DNA of 64,000 nucleotides from Pectobacterium actinidiae (GTDB taxonomy: Bacteria > Pseudomonadota > Gammaproteobacteria > Enterobacterales > Enterobacteriaceae), in the NCBI RefSeq assembly GCF_000803315.1, contig NZ_JRMH01000001.1:1302001-1366000 (forward strand), in the 5' to 3' direction. The first letter of the stretch is position 1; each line of letters begins with the position of its first letter. The notes beneath the pieces are model-generated. The model was not told the origin of the DNA and ran no database searches. It was given only the letters and a program-made list of their open reading frames with translations. Position numbers and translations under genes: made by a program. This document shows, in pieces, positions 1 to 8,943 of this stretch.

Positions 1-249
1 ATGAATTTCTCGATTTTTGTCGATACACCGCTGGATATTTGTCTGCTGCGCCGTATGCGTCGCGACGTTAATGAGCGTGGGCGTTCAATGGATTCCGTGA
101 TGGAGCAGTATCAGAAGACCGTGCGCCCGATGTTCCTGCAATTTATTGAACCCTCTAAGCAGTATGCCGACATTATTGTGCCGCGCGGCGGGAAAAACCG
201 TATTGCGATTGATATTTTGAAAGCCAAGATAAGCCAGTTTTTTGAATAG
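1..249 (+). CDS. udk: Uridine kinase, C-terminal part (gene starts upstream of window)
   Basis: The 82 visible residues closely match the C-terminal end of E. coli Udk, including the [12 protein letters not shown] segment and the end ...ISQFFE. Udk phosphorylates uridine and cytidine with GTP or ATP in pyrimidine salvage, in the cytoplasm. The visible first Met is an internal residue of the family, so the true start and the P-loop lie before base 1. It is followed by a short palindromic repeat remnant and then dcd, the E. coli gene order. Confidence 0.95.
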   Translation: MNFSIFVDTPLDICLLRRMRRDVNERGRSMDSVMEQYQKTVRPMFLQFIEPSKQYADIIVPRGGKNRIAIDILKAKISQFFE

Positions 250-253
250 TCGC

Positions 254-312
254 TACCCTAAATAATCCACGTGGCATCACTAACGTGCAGGCAACGTGAA
301 GCATGACAGGTA
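254..312. repeat. Short copy of a dispersed palindromic repeat (ERIC-like, minimal form)
   Basis: The ends are imperfect inverted repeats: the left end begins TACCCTAAATAAT and the right end finishes GAAGCATGACAGGTA. Both ends resemble those of the longer copy at 35398-35535. This 59-bp form lacks the internal part. It lies between udk and dcd, close to the dcd ribosome binding site, so it would be part of a transcript. Seen directly; the family assignment is from memory of similar repeats in Pectobacterium. Confidence 0.6.
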
Positions 313-356
313 GAGAAGGTTTATCTGTTAGAGACCGGCGTCGAATGGAGAATAAG

Positions 357-938
357 ATGAGACTGTGTGACCGTGACATTGAAGCCTGGCTGGATGATGG
401 CCGACTGGTGATTACACCCCGTCCGCCTACTGAGAGGATCAGTGGCGCGACCGTTGATGTTCGTTTGGGAAATCAGTTTCGCGTCTTCCGTGGACACACT
501 GCGGCCTTCATTGACTTGAGTGGCCCGAAAGATGAAGTCAGCGCTGCGCTGGATCGCGTCATGAGTGATGAAATCAATTTGCCTGAAGGCGAGGCGTTTT
601 TCCTGCACCCGGGAGAGTTAGCGCTGGCAGTGACGTTTGAATCCGTTACGCTACCGGATAACTTGGTTGGCTGGCTGGATGGTCGTTCTTCGCTAGCCCG
701 TCTGGGATTGATGGTTCACGTCACCGCACACCGTATTGATCCAGGTTGGCAAGGAAGAATTGTGCTGGAGTTCTATAATTCAGGTAAGTTGCCGTTGGCG
801 TTACGCCCCGGCATGATGATTGGCGCTCTGAGTTTTGAACCGCTTTCCGGGCCGGCTGCTCGTCCTTACAACCGCCGTCAGGATGCCAAATATAAAGATC
901 AACAGGGTGCGGTAGCGAGCCGGATCGATAAAGACTAA
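357..938 (+). CDS. dcd: dCTP deaminase
   Basis: This 193-residue protein has the same length as E. coli Dcd and matches it almost throughout. It starts [11 protein letters not shown] and contains the conserved [10 protein letters not shown] and HRIDPGW segments. Dcd deaminates dCTP to dUTP, supplying dUMP for thymidylate synthesis, and is a cytoplasmic trimer. I chose ATG 357, preceded by GGAG; an upstream in-frame start would add 18 residues absent from the family. It sits between udk and asmA as in E. coli. Confidence 0.97.
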   Translation: MRLCDRDIEAWLDDGRLVITPRPPTERISGATVDVRLGNQFRVFRGHTAAFIDLSGPKDEVSAALDRVMSDEINLPEGEAFFLHPGELALAVTFESVTLPDNLVGWLDGRSSLARLGLMVHVTAHRIDPGWQGRIVLEFYNSGKLPLALRPGMMIGALSFEPLSGPAARPYNRRQDAKYKDQQGAVASRIDKD

Positions 939-1000
939 GCGTCTGGCGACAGGCCTGTAGGTAAAAAGCAGGTGGCCGTGCGTTTCGCAATGAGGATGGC

Positions 1001-2836
1001 ATGAGAAGATTTCTGACGACGCTGGCAATTCTGCTTGTAGTGCTGGTGGCAGGAATGACGACTTTGGTCGTACTGGTTAATCCCAATGACTTCCGCGCCT
1101 ACATGGTGAAGCAGGTTGAGGAACGTAGCGGCTATCGCCTTCAATTGGATGGCGATCTGCGCTGGCATGTGTGGCCGCAACTGAGCATATTATCTGGCGG
1201 GATGTCGTTAAGCGCGCCGGGATCCAGCGCGCCGATTGTCAGCGCAGAGAACATGCGTCTTGATGTGCAACTCTGGCCGCTTCTGTCGCACAAGCTTGCA
1301 GTCAAGCAGGTGATGCTGAAAGGTGCCATTATTCGCCTGACGCCGGAAAGTGAAGCCAAACAGGCCAACAATGCGCCTATTGCCCCGGCGGGATCGCAGG
1401 CTCCATCTGAAGAACGGCACTGGCGGCTGGATATTGATAAGATAAAAGTTGCCGATAGCCTGCTGATTCTGCAACGCAGCAATAATGAACAGATTAACGT
1501 GCGCGACATTAATCTGGCGATGGAACAGAACAGCGACCGTCAGGTCAACATCGAATTATCCAGCCGTATCAATCGCGATCAGCGCGACATTGCCTTCTCC
1601 CTTGCCGCAGATGTCGATTTGCTGCATTTCCCTCAGCAGGTTAATGCCAATATCACTAAACTGGATTACCAGCTTCAGGGAGCAGGAATACCGGCAAACG
1701 GTATCAGTGGAACGGGGAGTGTTCAGGCAAGTTACCAACAGCAGCCTGAAAAAGTCACGTTTAGCCAGCTTTCACTTAATACCAATAATAGCCAACTGTC
1801 AGGGGCCGGTAGCGTAATGCTGGGGGATATCCCACATTACGAATTGGACCTGTTGTCTGAGAAGCTGGATTTGGATTCCCTGTTGGGGATCGCGTCGGTG
1901 AAAGAGAACAATGTCGCTGTCGTGTCAGCGAAATCATCAGCCCCCGTTATCTCAAATGAAAGTGGGGCAAGCAAACCAGAAGATAGCTTACAGCAATTCA
2001 CGGCGCGTCTGTCATTACGTGCCGCAACGCTGGTCTATCGTGGGCTCGATGTCCGCCAATTTACGCTACGGGCAGACAACCAGCCGGGGCTGCTGGATGT
2101 TACGGCCTTGAGCGGTGAACTAGGCGGTGGACATGTCTCATTGCCTGGTAAAGTCGTGACGAATTCATCAACCAACATCACGTTACGGCCGGAGCTCAAG
2201 GATGTTGAACTGTCGCAACTGATGACGGCGTTTGCGCTACCCGCCGAGACGGTGAGTGGTAAATTGTCGATGGTGGGGCAATTTAGCGGAAATAGTATTG
2301 CGCTACCTGCGTTGCTCCAGCAGTGGCAGGGGACGGCGACGTTGCAAGGCAATAACGTTCGTCTACAGGGTTTGAATATCCAGCAAATGGTGCAGATGGC
2401 CGTGGCGCGTAGCAACGGAAATGTACGAGGACAAGAACGTTACGAGCGTTATACCGAACTGCAACAGCTGACTGGGAAAGTACAACTCAATGCGGGTAAG
2501 TTGCGCCTTACCGATCTCAATGGCCGCTCAGAGCTGCTGTCGCTAACGGGTGCTGGCCAATTCGATTTGCCAGCTCAAACGTGTGACGTCAACTTGAATG
2601 TCTCTATCACGCAAGGGTGGCAGGGGGATGAGCAACTGGTCAGCGTGTTGAAAAACACGGCGATCCCGTTACGCATCTATGGCGAATGGGATAAATTGAA
2701 TTACCAATTACAGGTGGATCAATTACTGCGTAAACGCTTGCAGAACGAGCTGAAAAAACGCCTGAATGACTGGGCCAGTCAAAATCAGCAAAGCCAGAAG
2801 GGTAAGGATCTGAAGCAACTCCTCGATCGTCTTTAA
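1001..2836 (+). CDS. asmA: AsmA family outer-membrane assembly/lipid transport protein
   Basis: 611 residues, near the 617 of E. coli AsmA. One N-terminal membrane helix (about residues 5-27, LAILLVVLVAGMTTLVVLV) anchors a large periplasmic domain. The C-terminal AsmA region includes the LNLNVSITQGWQGDEQL-type stretch and the end is polar and charged. AsmA was found through suppressors of OmpF assembly mutants; AsmA-like proteins are now regarded as bridge-like lipid carriers to the outer membrane (family knowledge). ATG 1001 has GAGG upstream. It follows dcd by 62 bp. Confidence 0.93.
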   Translation: MRRFLTTLAILLVVLVAGMTTLVVLVNPNDFRAYMVKQVEERSGYRLQLDGDLRWHVWPQLSILSGGMSLSAPGSSAPIVSAENMRLDVQLWPLLSHKLAVKQVMLKGAIIRLTPESEAKQANNAPIAPAGSQAPSEERHWRLDIDKIKVADSLLILQRSNNEQINVRDINLAMEQNSDRQVNIELSSRINRDQRDIAFSLAADVDLLHFPQQVNANITKLDYQLQGAGIPANGISGTGSVQASYQQQPEKVTFSQLSLNTNNSQLSGAGSVMLGDIPHYELDLLSEKLDLDSLLGIASVKENNVAVVSAKSSAPVISNESGASKPEDSLQQFTARLSLRAATLVYRGLDVRQFTLRADNQPGLLDVTALSGELGGGHVSLPGKVVTNSSTNITLRPELKDVELSQLMTAFALPAETVSGKLSMVGQFSGNSIALPALLQQWQGTATLQGNNVRLQGLNIQQMVQMAVARSNGNVRGQERYERYTELQQLTGKVQLNAGKLRLTDLNGRSELLSLTGAGQFDLPAQTCDVNLNVSITQGWQGDEQLVSVLKNTAIPLRIYGEWDKLNYQLQVDQLLRKRLQNELKKRLNDWASQNQQSQKGKDLKQLLDRL

Positions 2837-2859
2837 TGTTCTGACATGCTGCGCTTTTA

Positions 2860-2891
2860 GCCGGTTTGATGGTTCCTGTCAGCAAACCGGC
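2860..2891 (+). terminator. Hairpin after asmA, possible terminator
   Basis: A perfect 9-bp stem, GCCGGTTTG at 2860-2868 with CAAACCGGC at 2883-2891, closes a 14-nt loop 24 bp after the asmA stop. No uninterrupted T run follows, so termination is possible but not assured. It may also act as an mRNA 3' stabiliser. The rest of the 264-bp gap to dcuC is AT-rich and shows no other clear element. Confidence 0.5.
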
Positions 2892-3100
2892 AGCTTCTCG
2901 CTAACGTTTTCCCTTAGTTTGTTATCCTCTTCTCGACTGGCTATGTGCCCGGTGTCTCTTTTTTAACGCTACAGGTTAATATTTTTCTCTTTTTTTATTT
3001 TCTAAAGCAGTAAACTTCGCTCCCTGCTTTCGGTGCGGCGCTATTCCGTTGCCGGGGAATGTCTGTCAGATAATTTATTACTCAGGTATCGAAACCCACT

Positions 3101-4453
3101 ATGCTCGAACTTTTGATTGGTGTTGCTGTAACGATTTTAGTTGGTCGTTACATTATAAAAGGATACTCCGCGACTGGCGTGTTGCTGGTGGGAGGCCTCT
3201 TACTTTTGGCAATCAGTGCCATGCTGGGGAAAAATGTATTGCCAGCCAGCGCAAAGGCGACAGGCTGGAGCGCGACGGATATTGTTGAATACGTAAAAAT
3301 TTTGCTGATGAGTCGCGGTGGCGATCTCGGCATGATGATTATGGTGCTGTGTGGATTTGCCGCTTATATGACGCACATCGGTGCCAATGATGTCGTCGTG
3401 AAGCTGGTTTCCCGTCCGCTGAAAATGATTAACTCACCTTACTTGCTGATGATCGCGGCCTATTTTGTCGCCTGCCTGATGTCGTTGGCGGTGTCATCGG
3501 CCACGGGACTCGGTGTGCTGTTGATGGCAACACTGTTCCCCGTCATGGTGAACGTCGGTATTAGTCGCGGTGCGGCTGCTGCAATCTGTGCCTCCCCGGT
3601 TGCGCTAATCCTGTCGCCGACCTCGGGCGACGTGGTACTTGCTGCACAGGCATCACAGATGAAGTTAGTAGATTTTGCCTTTAAGGCCACATTGCCTATT
3701 TCCATCATGGCGATCGTGTGTATGGCCGTCGCGCATTTCTTCTGGCAGCGCTATCTGGATAACAAAGCGAATGTCAGCCATGAGATTCTGGATGTCAGCG
3801 AAATCAAGACGGATGCCCCGCGTTTTTACGCTATTCTGCCGTTTACGCCGATCATGGGGGTGCTGGTGTTTGATGGCAAATGGGGGCCAGAGCTGCATAT
3901 CATCACCGTACTGGTTATCTGTATGGTGCTGGCCGCGGCGCTGGAATTTGTCCGTTCGTTCAGTGCGCAAAAAGTGTTTGATGGGTTGGATGTGGCTTAC
4001 CGTGGGATGGCCGATGCTTTTTCTAGCGTCGTAATCCTGTTGGTCGCAGCGGGTGTCTTTGCCCAGGGGCTGGGCACTATTGGCTTTATCAGCGGCCTGA
4101 TTGGCCTTGCGCAATCATTTGGCAGCGGCGGACTGGTGATTATGCTCGTGTTGGTCGCGATCACGATGTTGGCTGCGATGACCACGGGCTCGGGCAATGC
4201 GCCGTTCTATGCGTTTGTTGAGCTGATTCCAAAGCTGGCGTCACAAATGGGGATCAACCCTGCCTATCTAGCCATTCCGATGCTTCAGGCTTCCAATTTG
4301 GGTCGTACGATTTCCCCTGTTTCCGGCGTAGTGGTTGCCGTTGCCGGGATGGCGAAAATATCGCCGTTCGAGGTGGTGAAGCGCACATCGGTTCCTGTTC
4401 TGGTTGGGCTGATTGTGGTGGTGGTTGCCACTGAAATTATGGTGCCTGCCTGA
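3101..4453 (+). CDS. dcuC: Anaerobic C4-dicarboxylate transporter DcuC
   Basis: 450 residues, highly hydrophobic with about 12 predicted membrane helices. It matches E. coli DcuC along its length, for example IIKGYSATGVL, VEYVKILLMSRGGDLG and TTGSGNAPFYAFVE. DcuC moves succinate, fumarate or malate, mainly succinate efflux during fermentation, across the inner membrane. ATG 3101 gives an N-terminus close to E. coli DcuC, although the ribosome site is weak. It lies between asmA and the HepT/MntA pair, where E. coli has asmA directly next to yegH. Confidence 0.94.
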   Translation: MLELLIGVAVTILVGRYIIKGYSATGVLLVGGLLLLAISAMLGKNVLPASAKATGWSATDIVEYVKILLMSRGGDLGMMIMVLCGFAAYMTHIGANDVVVKLVSRPLKMINSPYLLMIAAYFVACLMSLAVSSATGLGVLLMATLFPVMVNVGISRGAAAAICASPVALILSPTSGDVVLAAQASQMKLVDFAFKATLPISIMAIVCMAVAHFFWQRYLDNKANVSHEILDVSEIKTDAPRFYAILPFTPIMGVLVFDGKWGPELHIITVLVICMVLAAALEFVRSFSAQKVFDGLDVAYRGMADAFSSVVILLVAAGVFAQGLGTIGFISGLIGLAQSFGSGGLVIMLVLVAITMLAAMTTGSGNAPFYAFVELIPKLASQMGINPAYLAIPMLQASNLGRTISPVSGVVVAVAGMAKISPFEVVKRTSVPVLVGLIVVVVATEIMVPA

Positions 4454-4474
4454 TAGCAGAAATTAGGTAAACAG

Positions 4475-4508
4475 CAGCACCTTTAAGCTATCTGCTCTAA
4501 AGGTGCTG
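4475..4508. terminator. Hairpin shared by dcuC and hepT 3' ends
   Basis: An 11-bp perfect inverted repeat, CAGCACCTTTA at 4475-4485 and TAAAGGTGCTG at 4498-4508, lies between the convergent dcuC and hepT genes. The hepT stop codon (4497-4499 on the minus strand) is inside it. The position suggests a bidirectional transcription end. Neither side has a long U tract, so strength is uncertain. Confidence 0.55.
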
Positions 4509-4916
4509 GTTGTCGCTGTACCGTGCTATTTGTTTGATAAAATGTTCAAAGTCGCTTAAACGATGAGAAATGACGTGGATGACAATATCCAGATTGAGCG
4601 CCTGATAGTCATGCATGGCAATATTTCTTAATCCCACCATTTTTTGCAAATTATCAGACAGATCAATCGTAATAATCTGGTTTGCAGCAAGAAGCGCGAA
4701 GCTATCGCGGCTACTTTGTGGTATGCCTAGCTGCTTGATACGGATAAGATAATTAGCGATATCAATAGCGGCTTCGCAGGCACGCTGTATGTTAAGTATG
4801 ACGGAATCTTGCTTGGTGAAGTTTTGACGAAATCCTTCCTCAGTATCGAATTCTTCACGAATACGACGTAGGCATCTTTGTATGGTGGTGCTTTTGTTGA
4901 GCAAGATATCTATCAT
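4497..4916 (-). CDS. hepT: HEPN-domain toxin of a HepT/MntA system
   Basis: 139 residues, all-helical HEPN fold (DUF86/HepT family). The RX4HXY motif is plain as RNIAMHDY, residues R97, H102 and Y104. In the family R and H form the ribonuclease site, and the Tyr is the residue AMPylated by the MntA antitoxin (shown for the Shewanella pair). It is cotranscribed with mntA, and its ATG overlaps the mntA stop by 4 bp. Expected role: mRNA or tRNA cleavage unless neutralised. The motif is seen; activity is inferred. Confidence 0.85.
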   Translation of the reverse strand: MIDILLNKSTTIQRCLRRIREEFDTEEGFRQNFTKQDSVILNIQRACEAAIDIANYLIRIKQLGIPQSSRDSFALLAANQIITIDLSDNLQKMVGLRNIAMHDYQALNLDIVIHVISHRLSDFEHFIKQIARYSDNQHL

Positions 4917-5296
4917 GCTTTTAGATCCTGATTAAAGCTACGAATGATATCCGCGCGCTCTATTTGCAGATGCTGGTACATCGAAAGTGTTGTCATTTCA
5001 AATTCCCCCGCTGCTGTTTCCGCATCATAAAGCAGCTTGCCGTTACGAACGATCTCCATTTTTAATACCGTTGAAGCCTGCAATAAATCGATAAGATCGA
5101 CGTCATGACCCACTTCCTTTGCTAATTGATTAGATAGCTCCCAGCGTTCAACGGGATCCAGTGCTCTTGTAGCCATGATGGCGATATCAATGTCGCTGTC
5201 CGCTCTGGCATTGCCTGTAGCTTGGGAACCAAAGAGATAAATAATTTTGATGTCGGGCATCTGTTTTTTCAGTGTCAAAACGATCTTATCGAACAT
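4913..5296 (-). CDS. mntA: MNT-domain nucleotidyltransferase antitoxin
   Basis: 127 residues with the minimal nucleotidyltransferase signature GSX10DXD: G23-S24 then D35-I-D37, preceded by IIYLFGSQATG. The family transfers AMP from ATP to the Tyr of HepT, which blocks its RNase activity. It is the first gene of the minus-strand pair. About 113 bp without other features separate its start from the convergent yegH 3' side, and that gap should hold the promoter. Start ATG 5296. Confidence 0.85.
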   Translation of the reverse strand: MFDKIVLTLKKQMPDIKIIYLFGSQATGNARADSDIDIAIMATRALDPVERWELSNQLAKEVGHDVDLIDLLQASTVLKMEIVRNGKLLYDAETAAGEFEMTTLSMYQHLQIERADIIRSFNQDLKA

Positions 5297-5409
5297 GTGA
5301 TAGCCCCCATTCCTACGATTCTCTTATTGTCTGATAGGATTGCTCGAACATCAATGTATTGCCCGTTAGGGGAGGGGAACAGATAAGTCATCCCCCAGCC
5401 CCTATTTCA

Positions 5410-6996
5410 TCACACTTCAAAATCAGTCTGTGGTTCGTCGTTCGGTGTGATACGAACTTCCACGATACGATGACTTTCTACTGCCAGAATAGTGAACTGA
5501 TAGCCATCGATTGATAGTGTATCGCCCACCTGTGGAACTCGCTGCGCGTGCTCCATCAATAGCCCTGCCAATGTGTAGTATTCGCGCTTTTCATCCAGCG
5601 TCAGCGGAACATACATCGTCAAGTCTTCCAGTGGGATGTAGCCATTTACGATCCAACTGCCGTCGTCATTCTGCTGAATACTGTGGCGCGCATCGCGATC
5701 TTCTCCTTCGCGCGGCAGATTGCCAGCAATGGTTTCCATCACGTCGCTTAATGTCACTATCCCTTCCATCGAACCGAATTCATCAACGACAAAAGCAAAG
5801 TGCGTTCGCGCTTCTCTAAACTGTTCCAAAGCCTGTAAAAGTGAAAGCTGTTCAGGGAAGACCAGCGGCTGACGAATCAGAATGCGGGGATTGAACGGCT
5901 CGCGGTTTAGCTGCTGCTGTAGTAAATCGGCAACATGCACGATACCCAACGGTTCGTCGGAGGTATCGCTGTCGGTTACCACCAGTCGGGAATGCTGGTT
6001 GGTCGTTAACAGTTTAGCGAGCGCATCCTGCGTAATATTCAGCTCAACGGCGTCGATGTCATGCCGCGACGTCATAATGCTGCTGATGGTTCGCTGCGCC
6101 AGTCCTAATACTCGCTTTATCATCCGGCGTTCCTGAATATTGAAGACTTCCTGACCTGCCCGGGTGTTATCTGCAATCATTGATGAAGTTTGATTGTCCA
6201 GTTCAGCTTCTTCATGGTTACCGCGCAAGATACGCAGAACCACTTCCGCGGTGCGCTGGCGCAGTGGAACCGAGGATGAAAGAAAGCGTCGGCGGTTGAA
6301 CAGGGAAACCTGATTCAACATCTCAATCATCACTGAGAAACCTATCGCTGCATAGAGATAGCCTTTGGGAATGTGATAACCAAACGCATCTGCCACCAGA
6401 CTGAAACCAATCATCAGTAGGAAGCTGAGACACAGGATAACGATGGTCGGGTGTTCAGCGACAAAGCGGGTGAGCGGCTTGCTGGCTAGCAGCATCAGGA
6501 AGATAGCGATGGTCACGGCGGACATCATGACCAGCAGATGATCGGTCATACCGACGGCGGTAATCACGGAGTCCAGTGAGAATATGGCATCCAGTACCAC
6601 GATCTGTGCAACTACTGGCCAGAAACGTGCGCCTTTACGTTGAGCTTGCTGCTCTTCATCTTTTCCTTCGAGACGTTCGTTGAGTTCCATGGTGGCTTTA
6701 AAGAGTAGGAATAGCCCACCAATCAGCATGATGACATCGCGAGCGCTGAACATATGCCCAAGGAACGTGAAGAGTGGGGTAGTCAAAGAGACTAGCCACG
6801 AAATGGACGTCAGCAGCCCCAGACGCATAATCAGGGCAAGTAACAGACCGACGACTCTGGCTTTATCACGTTGTTCTTTTGGTAGTTTCTCAGCCAGAAT
6901 GGCAATGAAGATAAGATTATCAATGCCCAGAACCAGTTCCAGGACAACCAGCGTGGTCAACCCGGCCCATATTGTTGGATCAGCGATCCACTCCAT
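5410..6996 (-). CDS. yegH: TerC-family membrane protein with CBS pair and CorC/HlyC domain
   Basis: 528 residues, matching E. coli YegH (527) throughout, from [13 protein letters not shown] onward. The order is a TerC-type membrane domain (about 1-240, with the acidic motif ELVLGIDNL and DAIFSLDSV), two CBS domains (about 300-430, including [21 protein letters not shown]), and a C-terminal CorC/HlyC domain (about 445-520). Probably an inner-membrane metal-ion transporter or sensor; substrate unproven. In E. coli it lies next to wza, divergent to it, as here. Confidence 0.93.
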   Translation of the reverse strand: MEWIADPTIWAGLTTLVVLELVLGIDNLIFIAILAEKLPKEQRDKARVVGLLLALIMRLGLLTSISWLVSLTTPLFTFLGHMFSARDVIMLIGGLFLLFKATMELNERLEGKDEEQQAQRKGARFWPVVAQIVVLDAIFSLDSVITAVGMTDHLLVMMSAVTIAIFLMLLASKPLTRFVAEHPTIVILCLSFLLMIGFSLVADAFGYHIPKGYLYAAIGFSVMIEMLNQVSLFNRRRFLSSSVPLRQRTAEVVLRILRGNHEEAELDNQTSSMIADNTRAGQEVFNIQERRMIKRVLGLAQRTISSIMTSRHDIDAVELNITQDALAKLLTTNQHSRLVVTDSDTSDEPLGIVHVADLLQQQLNREPFNPRILIRQPLVFPEQLSLLQALEQFREARTHFAFVVDEFGSMEGIVTLSDVMETIAGNLPREGEDRDARHSIQQNDDGSWIVNGYIPLEDLTMYVPLTLDEKREYYTLAGLLMEHAQRVPQVGDTLSIDGYQFTILAVESHRIVEVRITPNDEPQTDFEV

Positions 6997-7399
6997 ATCT
7001 CTTTTTTCACCTTTGAATGAACATAACCCCGATAGCGTATCAGGGCATGCACAGATGAACCAGAATTTGCAGGGATATTCTTTAGCGTACGATATTGTGT
7101 GCAGAAATCATGACGTATTTTTGTACTTTTTTTATGTACAGCATGTCAGATTAAGGTCAATTAATGTTAAAAAATCCTATTATCGCCCTTAAACAAAATT
7201 TTATGCTTTATGGCAGTGATACAAGCCGTAACATTTGATCATGCTATGTATACGAGCATAGAATAACGCGTCGCTGCTAATCTCCACATATCATGTGGTT
7301 TTATATCTTAGGCCGTGATTTTTATGACTGAGATAGACTGGCTTTATTCTTTTAGTCGGTTTTTTATACTTATGGAGGTTTTGCCACAATGGATGTTCA

Positions 7400-7413
7400 T
7401 AGTCTTATTCCTA
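7400..7413 (+). promoter_or_regulatory. Possible RcsA/RcsB box
   Basis: TAGTCTTATTCCTA agrees with the published RcsAB consensus TRVGAAWAWTSYGR at 10 of 14 positions, mainly in the right half-site. It is 329 bp upstream of the first gene, comparable with the distant RcsAB boxes of ams and cps operons in Erwinia and Pantoea. The left half is poor, so this is only a candidate. Confidence 0.25.
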
Positions 7414-7555
7414 AAAACCCCTCCCTAAACATCTTGTTCTTGTGCTCCCACTTGAGTGGTCAATACTATGTTAGTTCTTTGGGCTGAGTCAGAACCCTCA
7501 CACTGAGGTGAGGATGTAGTTTGCCTAATGTACCTGTTGTCATGAGTGTATCGGG

Positions 7556-7584
7556 TTGACGGTATACTCTGTCAGCACAATAAA
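7556..7584 (+). promoter_or_regulatory. Candidate sigma70 promoter for the wza operon
   Basis: A -35 element TTGACG (5 of 6) and a -10 element AATAAA (4 of 6) are separated by 17 bp. It lies just upstream of JUMPStart, which must be transcribed for RfaH recruitment. The position fits; the -10 is weak. Confidence 0.45.
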
Positions 7585-7650
7585 AATCATAATAAATACG
7601 TAACTTAACGCTTTAAAATTTAAACCACAGGACAGGTGCCGTACTTTGAT

Positions 7651-7687
7651 AGTGCGTTGGTAGCTACAAGCCAAGGGCGGTAGCGTG
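7651..7687 (+). promoter_or_regulatory. JUMPStart element with ops site
   Basis: This 37-bp stretch reads AGTGCGTTGGTAGCTACAAG and then CCAAGGGCGGTAGCGTG, matching the JUMPStart consensus. It ends in an exact copy of the E. coli ops sequence GGCGGTAGCGTG (7676-7687). The ops site in the non-template strand pauses RNA polymerase and recruits RfaH, which suppresses Rho and intrinsic termination across long polysaccharide operons. It sits 41 bp before the first gene. Confidence 0.92.
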
Positions 7688-7728
7688 CCTGATGCATAAA
7701 CATACAACGGTTAATGATGGTGTAAAAA

Positions 7729-8826
7729 ATGCAAGAATTCATAGTGATCTTCCTAAGCGCTTTTGTCGCACTTTTCTTAGCAAGAAAGGCGGCAATTCGT
7801 GTTGGTTTAGTCGATAAACCGAATGTACGTAAAAAGCACCAAGGGCATATTCCGCTTGTTGGCGGGGTATCTATCTATCTCGCGCTATGGGTTTTGTATG
7901 TACTGCAACCAGAATGGTTACCTGATTTCTCTCTGTATATGATTTGTGCCACCGCACTTCTGGTGGTCGGTGTACTGGATGATCGTTTTGATCTTCCTGT
8001 ATTACCTCGTGTGGGATTACAAGCCGCTGTAGCTGGGTTAATGATGTATGCAGGGTTGTACCTGGAGACATTAGGACGCGTTCTCTTCGGGTATGAACTT
8101 TTCCTCGGTATCTTTGGCTATACTGTGACATTGTTTGCGGTATGGGGAGCTATCAATGCCTTCAATATGGTTGACGGTATTGATGGCTTACTGGGGGCGT
8201 TATCCTGCGTGACGTTTGGCGCGCTTGCTATTGTGTTCTACCTTGGTGGTCATCATGAATTAGCACTATGGAGTGCTTGTTTGTTGGCCGCAACATTGCC
8301 TTATATCCTCCTTAATTTAGGCATATTGTGGGGGCGGAAATTCAAGGTATTCATGGGTGACGCAGGCAGTACGCTGATCGGCTTTACGGTGATATGGCTA
8401 CTGATGTTGGCGACACAGGGTGAAAATGCGGTTATTCGTCCGGTTACTGCACTTTGGTTTATCGCCATTCCACTTATGGATATGGTGACGATTATGGTTC
8501 GCCGTATTCGGCGTGGTGACAGTCCTTTTAAGCCCGATCGAGAACATTTACACCATATATTAATGCGTGCAGGACTGACGCCACATCAGGCACTGGTCGT
8601 TATTCTTCTTGCGGCGATGCTATTTTCTGCTATAGGCATTTTAGGTGAGCGTATTGGCGTCGCTGAGTCTATTATGTTTAGTGTATTCCTCATGGCTTTT
8701 TGTGGTTATTTCTGGATGATCAGTCGGATATGGCGTGTGCTGACATGGTTTCGTAGAACAACCCGAGACCCGCACTCCGGTGTAACGAGCGTCGATAAAA
8801 ATGGTACTACACCACTAAAACGGTAA
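7729..8826 (+). CDS. wecA: Undecaprenyl-phosphate alpha-GlcNAc 1-phosphate transferase (WecA type)
   Basis: 365 residues with about 11 membrane helices. It closely resembles E. coli WecA: VDKPNVRKKHQGHIPLVGG, the DDRFD acidic motif, NAFNMVDGIDGL, and the HLHH cluster near residue 280. It transfers GlcNAc-1-P (or a related HexNAc-1-P) from UDP to undecaprenyl phosphate, starting repeat-unit synthesis at the inner membrane. It replaces the WbaP-type initiator common in capsule/colanic acid loci. A second wecA in the ECA locus is expected elsewhere, so this may be a dedicated paralogue. Substrate choice is inferred. Confidence 0.88.
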   Translation: MQEFIVIFLSAFVALFLARKAAIRVGLVDKPNVRKKHQGHIPLVGGVSIYLALWVLYVLQPEWLPDFSLYMICATALLVVGVLDDRFDLPVLPRVGLQAAVAGLMMYAGLYLETLGRVLFGYELFLGIFGYTVTLFAVWGAINAFNMVDGIDGLLGALSCVTFGALAIVFYLGGHHELALWSACLLAATLPYILLNLGILWGRKFKVFMGDAGSTLIGFTVIWLLMLATQGENAVIRPVTALWFIAIPLMDMVTIMVRRIRRGDSPFKPDREHLHHILMRAGLTPHQALVVILLAAMLFSAIGILGERIGVAESIMFSVFLMAFCGYFWMISRIWRVLTWFRRTTRDPHSGVTSVDKNGTTPLKR

Positions 8827-8943
8827 ATAGCTAGTGTTTTATAACGTAGACCATGAGTTAATTTAATAATTTATTCTCTATAATGATGGGCTGTTTTGTA
8901 GGGATTTGCGCAATATTCAATCAAGAGCGATGGCATAGATAGG

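Larger units (their letters stand above)
6997..7728. other. Divergent intergenic region and long 5' leader of the polysaccharide operon
   Basis: A 732-bp stretch without a convincing gene lies between divergent yegH and the wecA-type gene. It is AT-rich and holds, in order, the yegH promoter side, a weak RcsAB-like box (7400-7413), a sigma70-like promoter (7556-7584) and the JUMPStart/ops site (7651-7687). Long untranslated leaders are usual upstream of wza-type operons. A short ORF running back toward 7192 is the antisense of the yegH start and is not supported. Confidence 0.6.

Noticed and set aside
7321..7372. Terminator-like hairpin in the wza leader
   Set aside because: The possible GACT/AGTC stem before a T run is only about 4 bp, too weak to call.
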